A program made the position numbers and the translations under genes. This document shows positions 32,774 to 40,419 of a stretch of DNA of 64,000 bases, piece by piece. The stretch comes from Streptomyces olivochromogenes (GTDB lineage Bacteria > Actinomycetota > Actinomycetes > Streptomycetales > Streptomycetaceae), in NCBI RefSeq assembly GCF_001514115.1, contig NZ_KQ948459.1, positions 310,001 to 374,000 of the forward strand. The letters are read 5' to 3'. The notes beneath the pieces were generated by a model, which did no database searches, had not been told where the DNA came from, and worked only from the letters and a program-made list of their open reading frames with translations. Position 1 is the first letter of the stretch. Each line of letters opens with the position of its first letter.

Positions 32774-33874
32774 TCAGGCGGCCTGAGCGGTCGCCGCGCG
32801 GTGGGCGAGCTCCTGCCGGACGAGCGGCAGGATGTGACGGGCGTAGTCGATGGCGTCGTTGAGCGGGTCGTAGCCGCGGATCGACAGCAGCTCGCAGCCG
32901 ATGTCGACGTAGTCGAGCAGGGCTCGGGCGACGGTCTCGGGGGAGCCGACCAGCGCGGTCGAGGCGCCCGCCGCGTTCGTGGCGACGGCCGGGGCCGTCC
33001 ACAGGCAACGGTCGTGGACCTCACCGCGCTCCGCGATGTCGAGGAGTCGCTGCGAACCGACGTTGGCCGGGCGCCCCGTCGTGCGGTAGTGGCGCAGCGA
33101 CTCGGTGTTCTTCGCCGCGTCCTTCAGCACGCCCAGCGTCCGGTGCGCCTTCTCCCAGGCCAGTTCGTCGGTGGGCGCGATGATGGGGCGGAACGACACC
33201 CAGATACGGGGACGGGGGCGCCCGGCGGCGTCCGCGACCGTGTTGACGGCGGCGATCTGCTCGGCGGTCTCCTTCAGCGGCTCGCCCCACAGCCCGAAGA
33301 TGTCGCCCTGCTGCCCGCCCACCCGGTAGGCGTCCTGCGAGGAGCCGCCCACGGACACCGGGATCAGCCCGTTCACCGGCTTCACATCGCAGTGGTAGCC
33401 CTCGAACCTGAAGTACTTGCCCTCGTGCGATACGGGCCCCTCGGCCTGCCACACCTTCCGCAGGATCTGGATGTACTCGTCCGAACGCTCGTACCGCTCG
33501 CTCTTGCCCAGGTAGTCGCCTTCCCGGTGCTGCTCCTCGTCGCTGCCGCCGGAGATGATGTGCAGCGACAGCCGTCCGTCGCTGATCCGGTCCAAGGTGG
33601 CCAGGGCGCGGGCCGCGTGGGTGGGGAAGACGACGCCGGGCCGGTGCGCGAGGATCGGGCGGACGCGCTCGGTGTGGGTGGCCACGAACTGGGCCACCTG
33701 GAGGGCGTCCGGGGAGGCGGAGTGGTAGGTGACCAGCGTGTGGTCGAAGCCGCCGTCGTCCAGGGCGCGGGCGTACCTGCGCAGATAGCCGGGGTCGAAG
33801 CCGGTCCGGCTGCTCGCGGCGGGTCCGGAGGCCCCGGAGTCGGTGTGGACGGCGCTGATGAACTCGACAGGCAT
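32774..33874 (-). CDS. ssuD: LLM-class FMN monooxygenase, SsuD-like
   Basis: The 366-residue protein belongs to the bacterial luciferase-like family. Typical stretches are HRPGVVFPTHAARALATLDRISDGRL, IISGGSDEEQHREGDYL and the later IPVSVGGSSQDAYRVGGQQGD. SsuD oxidises alkanesulfonates with reduced FMN and oxygen to aldehyde and sulfite. The reduced flavin normally comes from SsuE, which is not encoded in the operon. ATG 33874 has AGGAG 6 nt upstream. It lies between the two binding-protein genes, with gaps of 23 and 28 nt. The gene symbol is an assignment by family and context. Confidence 0.82.
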   Translation of the reverse strand: MPVEFISAVHTDSGASGPAASSRTGFDPGYLRRYARALDDGGFDHTLVTYHSASPDALQVAQFVATHTERVRPILAHRPGVVFPTHAARALATLDRISDGRLSLHIISGGSDEEQHREGDYLGKSERYERSDEYIQILRKVWQAEGPVSHEGKYFRFEGYHCDVKPVNGLIPVSVGGSSQDAYRVGGQQGDIFGLWGEPLKETAEQIAAVNTVADAAGRPRPRIWVSFRPIIAPTDELAWEKAHRTLGVLKDAAKNTESLRHYRTTGRPANVGSQRLLDIAERGEVHDRCLWTAPAVATNAAGASTALVGSPETVARALLDYVDIGCELLSIRGYDPLNDAIDYARHILPLVRQELAHRAATAQAA

Positions 33875-33897
33875 GAGCAACTCCTAGGACGTGAAGG

Positions 33898-34866
33898 TCA
33901 CTTGAGCAGGGAGGTGTCGGTGGACTCGGCCACGTCCACGTTCGGGTCGAGGACTCCGATGCTGTTCATGAGGTCGGCCACCTGCTGGATGGTCGTGTTG
34001 ACGTCCGAGGTGACCGGCAGCACCTGGCTGTACGCGGCCGAGGCGAGGGTCTTCGCCACCGTGGCGTCGGCGCCGTTGCGCTCCTCGATGGCCTTCGCAT
34101 ACGCGTCCCTGTGAGTGCTGGTCCACTTCAACGCCGTGCTCAGGCGCTGGAGGAAGTCGCTCAGGGCGTGCTTCTTCGCGGAGTTCGCCAGGGCCTTGTC
34201 GGAGGCGTTGACGAAACCGATGCCGCTGACCCGGCCGTTCCCGCCGTCGACGAGGAGCCTGCCGCCCTGCTCCAGCCCGACGGCCTGGTAGACGCCGAAG
34301 GTCGCCCAGATCCTGATCTTCCCGGAGGCGAAGGCGGCCTGCGCGTCGGTCGGCAGCAGGTACTGCACCTTGACGTCCTGGTAGCTGAGCCCGTTCTGCT
34401 TGAGGACGTTGGCCAGCAGATACTCCGAGATGCTGCCCTTCGCCGAGGACACCACGACCTTCTGGCCCTTGAGGTCCTTCACGCTGTCGATGCCGGAGTC
34501 CTTGCGGACGACGATGCCGACGTGCGTGCCGTCGTTCTTGAGGGCGGCGACGTTCTTGACCTTGACGCCACCGCTGAGCGCCTGGAGCGCGGGCAGGTCG
34601 GCGGAGAACCCGGTGTCGGCGGCATTCGCCTGAACGGCCTGGTAGAGCGGGGCCGCACCCTCGAACTCGGCCCATTTCACCTTGTACTTGGCGCCCTTGA
34701 GAGCGCCCGAGGCGGCGATGATCGTCTGGAGTGTCTTGGCCTGGTCGCCGATGGTGAGGGTGACCTGCCCGTCGGCGGAGGTGTCCGCCGAGGAGTCGGC
34801 GCCGCAGGCGGTCAGCGCCAGCAGGGCGGTCATGCTCAGGGTGGCGGCGGCGAGTCTGCGGATCAC
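33898..34866 (-). CDS. ssuA: Sulfonate ABC transporter binding lipoprotein (first SsuA-like)
   Basis: The 322-residue lipoprotein has a lipobox ending at Cys21 (LALTAC). The mature part is an SsuA/TauA-type binding protein with GAAPLYQAVQANAADTGFSADLP, VRKDSGIDSVKDLKGQKV and WATFGVYQAV. It presents an aliphatic sulfonate to the SsuBC importer. GTG 34866 overlaps the ssuB stop codon by 4 nt (GTGA), so it is coupled to the ATPase gene. The order ssuC-ssuB-ssuA-ssuD matches known ssu operons in content. Confidence 0.88.
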   Translation of the reverse strand: MIRRLAAATLSMTALLALTACGADSSADTSADGQVTLTIGDQAKTLQTIIAASGALKGAKYKVKWAEFEGAAPLYQAVQANAADTGFSADLPALQALSGGVKVKNVAALKNDGTHVGIVVRKDSGIDSVKDLKGQKVVVSSAKGSISEYLLANVLKQNGLSYQDVKVQYLLPTDAQAAFASGKIRIWATFGVYQAVGLEQGGRLLVDGGNGRVSGIGFVNASDKALANSAKKHALSDFLQRLSTALKWTSTHRDAYAKAIEERNGADATVAKTLASAAYSQVLPVTSDVNTTIQQVADLMNSIGVLDPNVDVAESTDTSLLK

Positions 34867-35603
34867 GAGGGGGTCCTTTCCAGGGTTTTGGCGTCGGCCT
34901 CGGAGTGGGTGGGCGTGACGCCGAGCCAGCCCAGGAGGCGGGCGCGCAGGGTGACGAACTCGGGGGCGGTCAGATCGCGGGGGCGGGGCAGCCCGACGGT
35001 GAGGTCGTGGGCGATACGGCCCTCGTCCATCACCAGGACCCGGTCGGCGAGCAGCAGCGCCTCCTCCACGTCATGGGTGACCAGGAGGATCGCGCACCCG
35101 TGCAGCCGCCACAGCTCGGCGACCAACTGCTGCACCCTGCCCCGGGTCAGTGCGTCCAGGGCGCCGAACGGCTCGTCCAGCAGCAGCAGTTCGGGCTCGC
35201 GAACCAGGGCACGGGCCAGCGAGACCCGCTGGGCCTGACCCCCGGACAGCGTCTTGGGCCAGACGGTCGCGCGGTCCGCGATGCCGACCTCGTCGAGTGC
35301 CTGGAGAGCGAGCGCCCTGTCCGGGCGGCCGGGCAGTCCGAGGACGACATTGCGCCACACCTTCAGCCAGGGCAGCAGCCGCGGCGACTGGAACGCGGCG
35401 CTGCGCCGCGCGGGCACGGTCACCTCGCCGCCGATCTCGTCATCGAGCCCGGCGAGAATCCGCAACAGCGTCGACTTGCCGCAGCCGCTGTGGCCCAGCA
35501 GGGCCACGAACTCGCCCTCGCGGATGTCGAGATCGAGGTCGTGCAGGACGGTCTTCCCGTCGAAGGCTCGCGAAAGCCCCCGGATTTCCACGCTGTTGGG
35601 CAT
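34863..35603 (-). CDS. ssuB: Sulfonate ABC transporter ATPase
   Basis: The 246-residue ATPase has Walker A GHSGCGKST (about 38-46), the Q-loop FQSPRLLPWLKVWRNV, signature LSGGQAQRVSLARAL, Walker B LLLLDEPFGALD and the H-loop THDVEEA. The Q-loop with RLLPW is typical of the nitrate/sulfonate/taurine importer ATPases. It drives uptake with the SsuC permease, whose gene ends at its start (TGATG overlap). Confidence 0.93.
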   Translation of the reverse strand: MPNSVEIRGLSRAFDGKTVLHDLDLDIREGEFVALLGHSGCGKSTLLRILAGLDDEIGGEVTVPARRSAAFQSPRLLPWLKVWRNVVLGLPGRPDRALALQALDEVGIADRATVWPKTLSGGQAQRVSLARALVREPELLLLDEPFGALDALTRGRVQQLVAELWRLHGCAILLVTHDVEEALLLADRVLVMDEGRIAHDLTVGLPRPRDLTAPEFVTLRARLLGWLGVTPTHSEADAKTLERTPS

Positions 35604-36484
35604 CAGGCGTCACCCTCGAAGTTGGCCCGCCAGGTCAGCAGGCGGCGTGACAGGATCCGTACGGCGAAGTCGCAGGCGAGGCCGAGCAACGCGTACACCG
35701 CGAGACAGAGCACGATGATGTCCGTACGGAAGTACTGCTGGGCGTTGCTCATCAGATAGCCGAGCCCCGCGTCCGCGTTGATCTGCTCCGCGAACACGAG
35801 CGCGAGCCAGGCGGTGGAGAGCGCGTACCGCAGACCCACGAGTGCCCCCGGGAGCGCGCTCGGCAGGATGACGTACCGGATCAGACCGAGGCGGCCGAGC
35901 CCCATCATCCGTGCGGCCTCGACGAGTTGGGCGTCGGTCGAGCGGATGCCGCCGTAGATGTTGAAGTACAGCGGATACGTCACACCGAGCGCGACCAGGG
36001 CGATCTTCGGGGTCTCCTCGATGCCGAACCAGACGATGAACAGAGGGATCAGCCCCACCCAGGGGATCGCCCGGAACATGCCCATCGAGGAGTCGATGAC
36101 GTCCTCGCCGAGCCGGAACAGTCCGGCCAGCAGCGCCAGGGCGAGGGCGAGGGTCGCCCCGATGAGGAACCCGATGCCGGCCCGGCGCCCCGACGCGGCG
36201 ATGGCGCTGGGCAGTTCACCGTTCCTCGTCAGGTCCACCGCCTGCCGTACGACGTCGACGGGGGACGCCAGCACGGATTCGGGGAGCACGCCGGTGGCCG
36301 AGGTGAGGAACCAGAGCAGCACGAGGCCGACGGGTCCGGCGGCCCGGCGCACTGAACGGGGGACGGTGGGACGACGAGTGGTCTTCGCGGTGCCGCGGAT
36401 GGTGACGCGGGTGTCCTGCGCGGGCTTGCCGGCAGGCACCGCCCGCTGCGGCAGCACCGCCGCGTCCAGCGGTTTCGTCGTCAT
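35603..36484 (-). CDS. ssuC: Sulfonate ABC transporter permease
   Basis: The 293-residue permease has a basic cytoplasmic N-terminus, six hydrophobic helices and the EAA loop EAARMMGLGRLGLIRYVILPSALPGALVGLRYAL that contacts SsuB. It belongs to the BPD_transp_1 family of sulfonate/taurine/nitrate importers. ATG 36484 overlaps the stop of the rhodanese gene (ATGA). Its stop overlaps the ssuB start. Confidence 0.92.
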   Translation of the reverse strand: MTTKPLDAAVLPQRAVPAGKPAQDTRVTIRGTAKTTRRPTVPRSVRRAAGPVGLVLLWFLTSATGVLPESVLASPVDVVRQAVDLTRNGELPSAIAASGRRAGIGFLIGATLALALALLAGLFRLGEDVIDSSMGMFRAIPWVGLIPLFIVWFGIEETPKIALVALGVTYPLYFNIYGGIRSTDAQLVEAARMMGLGRLGLIRYVILPSALPGALVGLRYALSTAWLALVFAEQINADAGLGYLMSNAQQYFRTDIIVLCLAVYALLGLACDFAVRILSRRLLTWRANFEGDA

Positions 36485-37329
36485 GGCCGGTCTCCCTTCG
36501 TTGCCGGGCGCGCGGGATCGGCGGACCAGGCGGACCAGGACCCGGGGAAGAGCGCCGCGTCGTACCCGGCGAGGGCCAGAGCGGCGATCTGATGGGCGGC
36601 GGTGACTCCGGAGCCGCAGTAGACGCCGATGCGGGCGTTTTCCGCTGCCCCCTTGCCGCCGAAGCGCTTGCGGAGCACCTCCGGGGGCAGGAAGGTCCCG
36701 TCCGCCGCGAGGTTCTCCCCGGTCGGGGCGGACACCGCGCCCGGAATGTGGCCGGCGCGCGGATCCACCGGCTCCACCTCACCGCGGTACCGCTCGGCCG
36801 CCCGGGCGTCCAACAGCACGCCTGTGGTGGCCAGTTCGGCGGCTCCGTCAGCGTCCGTGACGGGCAACCCGCCCGCACGCAGCACGACATCTCCCTCCGG
36901 CTGAGCACCGGGCGCACCGGTCTCCAGCGACAGCCCGGCTGCCCGCCATGCGTCCAACGCCCCGTCCAGGAGCGTCACTTCGGCCACTCCGGCGTAGCGC
37001 AGCAGCCACCAGGCCCGGGCCGCCGCCGTGTTCCCCAGGTCGTCGTACACCACGACCGGTCGACCCGTCCGTACACCCCACTTCCGAGCGGATTCCTGGA
37101 GGTCCGCGAGGTCCGGCAGCGGATGGCGCCCGCCCTCGGCGCTCGGCGGCGCGGCGAGTTCGTTGTCCAGATCCACGTACACCGCCCCCGGAACGTGCCC
37201 GGCCGTGTAGTGGTCGCGGCCGTGCGGATCGCCCAGCGCCCAGCGGACGTCCAGCACCACGGGCGGCTCGGCGGAGCGCAGCAGACCTGCGAGTTCGGCG
37301 GCGGTCGTCGTCACCCGGGCGCCGGTCAT
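36481..37329 (-). CDS. Two-domain rhodanese-like sulfurtransferase
   Basis: The 282-residue protein has two rhodanese domains. The first (about 10-130) is inactive, with GHVPGAVYVDLDNELAAPPS and HPLPDLADLQE. The second (about 150-280) carries the catalytic cysteine, Cys238 in GVYCGSGVTAAH. Such enzymes move sulfane sulfur to cyanide or thiols (thiosulfate or 3-mercaptopyruvate sulfurtransferases). Here it may process sulfite or thiosulfate made by desulfonation. ATG 37329 overlaps the hydrolase stop codon by 4 nt. Confidence 0.92.
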   Translation of the reverse strand: MTGARVTTTAAELAGLLRSAEPPVVLDVRWALGDPHGRDHYTAGHVPGAVYVDLDNELAAPPSAEGGRHPLPDLADLQESARKWGVRTGRPVVVYDDLGNTAAARAWWLLRYAGVAEVTLLDGALDAWRAAGLSLETGAPGAQPEGDVVLRAGGLPVTDADGAAELATTGVLLDARAAERYRGEVEPVDPRAGHIPGAVSAPTGENLAADGTFLPPEVLRKRFGGKGAAENARIGVYCGSGVTAAHQIAALALAGYDAALFPGSWSAWSADPARPATKGDRP

Positions 37330-38042
37330 GAGAGCCCCTCGGCGATCACGGGGAGTTCGGCGGACAGGCGCAGTCGCTCCAGGAAGAGGACGACCGCGGC
37401 GGCGGCCGTGCGGTGCGAGGCGTCGTTCAGTACGTCGTGACGGCCGCCGTTGAAAGTAACCGTCCGTACCCCGGAGTGGCCCGCGTACGCGCTCAGCGCC
37501 CGGTCCAGCGGGCTGACCGGGTCGTCCGCACCGTGCAGGGCCAGTACCGGGACGCCCACGAGGTCGAGGCGGAGCTCCGGCAGGTCCACGGCTTCGTCGA
37601 GCGCGCCGCGGCGGAAGCCCGGGTCGTCGGTGAGCCTGGCCCGGTGGGTGGGGCAGGCCGTGCGTGCCTCGACCTCGGCCTCCCAACTCCCCGACGTCCA
37701 GGGACCGGTGGGCAGACCGACGAGGATCAGCGCGGCTACGCCCGCGGTCTGCTCGGCGGCGAGACGTACGGCGTACCGGGCGCCCGTATCCGATCCGACC
37801 AGCACCTTCGGGCCGGGCAGCGACTCGTCCGTGAGCAGCTTGGCGGCCCGGCCCAGCACGGAGGGATCGGCGCTCGGGTCACCGAGGGCGCGGACGCGGT
37901 AGGCGTCGAAGGCCAGCCGATGGCCGAACCGCTCGTACACACCACCGTGTTCACCCCGCCCGGCGAGCACGATCAACGTGCCGCGCGCGGCGAGGCCTTC
38001 GGGTTCGTCCCAAGCGGACACAGGGGATGGCGAGGAGGGCAT
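37326..38042 (-). CDS. Alpha/beta hydrolase with aspartate at the nucleophile position
   Basis: The 238-residue protein has the alpha/beta-hydrolase fold: an early strand LIVLAGRGEHGGVYERFG, elbow VLVGSDTGARYA, acid LHGADDP and histidine in GGRHDVLND. In the elbow G-S-D-T-G, the nucleophile position is aspartate (Asp85), as in epoxide hydrolases and haloalkane dehalogenases, not serine. It is the first protein-coding gene of the sulfonate operon after the leader peptide. ATG 38042 is chosen because a GGGAG lies about 10 nt upstream; ATG 38078 is an alternative. The substrate is unknown. Confidence 0.78.
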   Translation of the reverse strand: MPSSPSPVSAWDEPEGLAARGTLIVLAGRGEHGGVYERFGHRLAFDAYRVRALGDPSADPSVLGRAAKLLTDESLPGPKVLVGSDTGARYAVRLAAEQTAGVAALILVGLPTGPWTSGSWEAEVEARTACPTHRARLTDDPGFRRGALDEAVDLPELRLDLVGVPVLALHGADDPVSPLDRALSAYAGHSGVRTVTFNGGRHDVLNDASHRTAAAAVVLFLERLRLSAELPVIAEGLS

Positions 38043-38103
38043 GAGGGGGCAACTCCCGTTCGGGGGAAGGGAAGACATGCGGGAAGAAGGCAGGCCGGAG
38101 CGG

Positions 38104-38117
38104 CTGTCACGTGTCAG
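38104..38117. promoter_or_regulatory. CTGTCACGTGTCAG dyad between leader peptide and hydrolase genes
   Basis: CTG-T-CACGTG-T-CAG is symmetrical except for one T/T pair. It lies in the 130-nt untranslated gap between the leader-peptide stop and the hydrolase start. It could be a regulator site or part of an attenuator hairpin. Confidence 0.35.
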
Positions 38118-38172
38118 TCGAAGACCGGACGCGAGCAGCTGAGGCGCGGGGGTACCGGAGAGCGGCGGGAGA

Positions 38173-38259
38173 TCAACGACAGCGCGCGCTGCACGCCACG
38201 CCGAAGTCGATGACTCGGCGCTGCGTCAGAAAGGCAGCGGAAGCGGTCGTGTGAAGCAT
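38173..38259 (-). CDS. Cysteine-containing leader peptide of the sulfonate operon
   Basis: This 28-codon frame starts MLHTTASAAF at ATG 38259 and ends VACSARCR at TGA 38173-38175. The C-terminal part, QRRVIDFGVACSARCR, matches the pattern of short leader peptides I know from upstream of Streptomyces sulfur genes (R-V-D-x-x-x-V-x-S-A-x-CR). Two Cys codons sit just before the stop. CATGAT ends 6 nt upstream of the ATG, so it should be leaderless. A ribosome stalling at the Cys codons when cysteine is scarce could change folding of the following 130 nt and raise operon expression; that mechanism is inference by analogy with mycobacterial cysteine-attenuation leaders. Confidence 0.75.
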   Translation of the reverse strand: MLHTTASAAFLTQRRVIDFGVACSARCR

Positions 38260-38265
38260 GGCCTC

Positions 38266-38296
38266 ATCATGACCGGCGGTGCCCGACCACGTCCAA
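38266..38296 (-). promoter_or_regulatory. Promoter of the sulfonate operon
   Basis: On the minus strand, -35 TTGGAC (plus 38291-38296) and -10 CATGAT (plus 38266-38271) are 19 nt apart. The -10 box ends 6 nt before the leader-peptide ATG. Confidence 0.55.
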
Positions 38297-38314
38297 CGAC
38301 GATTCCGCATCGAA

Positions 38315-38337
38315 ATCGATCAGCGATCGCGATCGAT
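38315..38337. promoter_or_regulatory. Nested CGAT palindromes, candidate LysR operator
   Basis: ATCGATC and GATCGAT (7-bp arms, 38315-38321 and 38331-38337) flank AGCGATCGC, whose GCGATCGC (38323-38330) is itself a perfect palindrome. The site lies 14 nt before the lysR -10 box and 19 nt upstream of the operon -35, so one bound regulator could affect both genes. Confidence 0.5.
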
Positions 38338-38362
38338 ACCGGGAACGGGCTACGGTCGCCGC

Positions 38363-39211
38363 ATGCCCCAACCTGTCCTCGACATCGTGGCCCTGCGCAG
38401 CCTGACCGCGATAGCCGACTGCGGCGGCTTCCACCGCGCGGCCCGCTCCCTCGCCCTGAGCCAGTCCGCCGTCAGCCAGCATGTGCGCAGGCTGGAGAAG
38501 ACCCTCGGCCACCCCGTCGTCGAACGCGAAGGCCGCGGCACGCGGTTCACCCCCGAGGGGCGGCTCCTCGTGGAACAGGCCCGTCGCATCCTCGCCGTCC
38601 ACGACGAGGCCGTACGCGCCCTGCTCGACGTGGACGGCGACACCGTCACCATCGGCTCCACCGAGCACGCGGCCGACCAGTTCCTGCCCCGGCTCACCGC
38701 CGCGGTCCAGGAGGTGCGCCCCGGCTGCCGGGTCCGTTTCCGCATCGACCGCTCGGCCCGCCTCGTCGAGGCCGTGGAGCGCGGCAGCGTCGACGTCGCG
38801 GTGTACGTCACCGAGGCCGCCGCCACCGAGGGCACCCCCGTCGGCGGGCTGCCGCTCACCTGGCACGCGACGCCCGGCTGGGCACCGCCCGCCGCACCCG
38901 CGCCCGTCCCGCTGGTGGCCATCGAGGATCCGTGCGCGATTCGCCGCCGGGCCATCGCCACCCTTGCCGCACACGGCGTCGCGGCCAGCGTCGTCGGCGA
39001 CGCCGGCTATCTCGCGGGCGTTCTCGACATCGCCCGCACCGGCCAGGGAGTGGCCCTGCTCGCCGCCGTCGGACCCGCCCCTGACGGGCTCGCCCCGTAC
39101 GACCGGCTGCCCCCGGTCACCCCCATCCCCATGAGCGCGCTGGCCCGACCCGGCGCCGACCCGGCGACCGTCACCGCCGCCTTCGACGCCGTACGGGATC
39201 TGTTGCGCTGA
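38363..39211 (+). CDS. LysR-family regulator of the sulfonate operon
   Basis: The 282-residue protein has an N-terminal winged HTH (LRSLTAIADCGGFHRAARSLALSQSAVSQHVRRLEKTLG, shown as the recognisable LTTR pattern) and an effector-binding domain from about residue 88 (TVTIGSTEHAADQFLPRL). LysR proteins often control the divergent operon and their own gene; sulfonate operons of other bacteria use Cbl or SsuR. ATG 38363 has TACGGT exactly 6 nt upstream, indicating a leaderless message. Nested palindromes lie next to its promoter. Confidence 0.9.
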   Translation: MPQPVLDIVALRSLTAIADCGGFHRAARSLALSQSAVSQHVRRLEKTLGHPVVEREGRGTRFTPEGRLLVEQARRILAVHDEAVRALLDVDGDTVTIGSTEHAADQFLPRLTAAVQEVRPGCRVRFRIDRSARLVEAVERGSVDVAVYVTEAAATEGTPVGGLPLTWHATPGWAPPAAPAPVPLVAIEDPCAIRRRAIATLAAHGVAASVVGDAGYLAGVLDIARTGQGVALLAAVGPAPDGLAPYDRLPPVTPIPMSALARPGADPATVTAAFDAVRDLLR

Positions 39212-39242
39212 AGACGTCCGCGTCGGACGTGAGAATGGCCGC

Positions 39243-40355
39243 ATGAAATGGATCTCGGGCGTGGCCGGCGGCCTGCTCCTGCTGGTGGTGTTCGCCAGCA
39301 TCCTGCGTACCCTCGTCGTGCCCCGCGGGCTGTACTCCTCGATGGTGATCCGCTGGTGGCGCTCCCTGCGCTTCCTGCTGCGCCTCGCCGCCCCCGGCGG
39401 CAGCTACCGCGCCATCGACCGCGCACAGACCTGGCTCGCCCCGCTCATGCTGATGGGCACGCTCGTGAGCTGGCTCGGCGGCGCCCTGATCGGCTTCGGA
39501 CTGCTGCTGCACGCCATCTCCTCGCTGACCTGGACCCAATCGGTCCGGGAGGCGGGCTCCAGCCTGTTCACGCTCGGTTTCGCCAGCGGCGACCGACTTC
39601 ACCTGTCCGTGGTGGACTTCATGGCCGCCGTCACCGGACCGGTCGTGATCGCCCTCCAGATCGCCTACCTGCCCACCCTGTACGCCGCCTACAACCGCCG
39701 CGAGCTGGAAGTGACCCTGCTCCAGTCGCGCGCGGGCGAACCCGCCTGGGGACCGGAGATCCTCGCCCGGCAGTGGCTGGTCGACACCGAGACCGCGCTG
39801 CCCGAGCTGTACCGCGCCTGGGAACGGCTCGCCTCCGACATCGGCGAGAGCCACTCCACGTACCCCGCCCTGCTCGCGTTCCGCTCACCGCGGCCCTACC
39901 GCAGCTGGATCGTCGCCCTCGTCGCCGTCATGGACGCGGCCGCCATGCAGCTCGCCCTCACCCCGAGCAGCGCCCCGCCCGAGGCCCGCCTGATGCTGCG
40001 CGCCGGATTCACCGCACTGCGCGACATCGCCCGCTCCCTGCGTTTCCCGTACGACACCGACCCCGCGCCCGACACCCCGATCCAGCTCACCTACCTGGAG
40101 TTCGACGCGGCCGTCGCGATGCTGGAGGCGGCCGGTTTCCCCGCCGAGCGGACGGCCGAACAGGCATGGCCGCACTTCCACGGCTGGCGGGTCAACTACG
40201 AGGCGATCGCCTTCGAGTTGTGCCGCCGCGGCGACGCGGTCCCGGCGCTGTGGACCGGACCGCGGGACTTCCCCTCGACACCGATCCCACCCGCGCGCCC
40301 CGCGGACCGGCGCCCCGGCGAAGATCGTCCCGAACTGCCCCCGGCCGCCGCGTAG
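39243..40355 (+). CDS. Ion-channel-like integral membrane protein
   Basis: The 370-residue protein has four hydrophobic segments in its first ~140 residues (near 5-25, 62-85, and 115-140 plus a re-entrant-looking stretch). Between the last two is GSSLFTLGFASGD, which recalls the pore helix and filter of two-helix potassium channels, although the filter TVGYG is replaced by TLGFAS. A cytoplasmic, mostly helical part of ~220 residues follows. Function unknown; a channel or channel-derived sensor is an inference. It follows lysR after 31 nt, and GAGAAT lies 6 nt before the ATG, so it may have its own leaderless start. Confidence 0.6.
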   Translation: MKWISGVAGGLLLLVVFASILRTLVVPRGLYSSMVIRWWRSLRFLLRLAAPGGSYRAIDRAQTWLAPLMLMGTLVSWLGGALIGFGLLLHAISSLTWTQSVREAGSSLFTLGFASGDRLHLSVVDFMAAVTGPVVIALQIAYLPTLYAAYNRRELEVTLLQSRAGEPAWGPEILARQWLVDTETALPELYRAWERLASDIGESHSTYPALLAFRSPRPYRSWIVALVAVMDAAAMQLALTPSSAPPEARLMLRAGFTALRDIARSLRFPYDTDPAPDTPIQLTYLEFDAAVAMLEAAGFPAERTAEQAWPHFHGWRVNYEAIAFELCRRGDAVPALWTGPRDFPSTPIPPARPADRRPGEDRPELPPAAA

Positions 40356-40419
40356 TTCCGGCCGCCGAGTGGGGAAGATCCCCCGGGTACGGTTTCGATG
40401 CGGAGGGATGGGAGTCCCC

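Noticed and set aside
30638..38042. Operon read as taurine or nitrate uptake rather than alkanesulfonate use
   Set aside because: The SsuD-like monooxygenase and rhodanese argue for sulfonate sulfur; no taurine dioxygenase or nitrate reductase gene is present.
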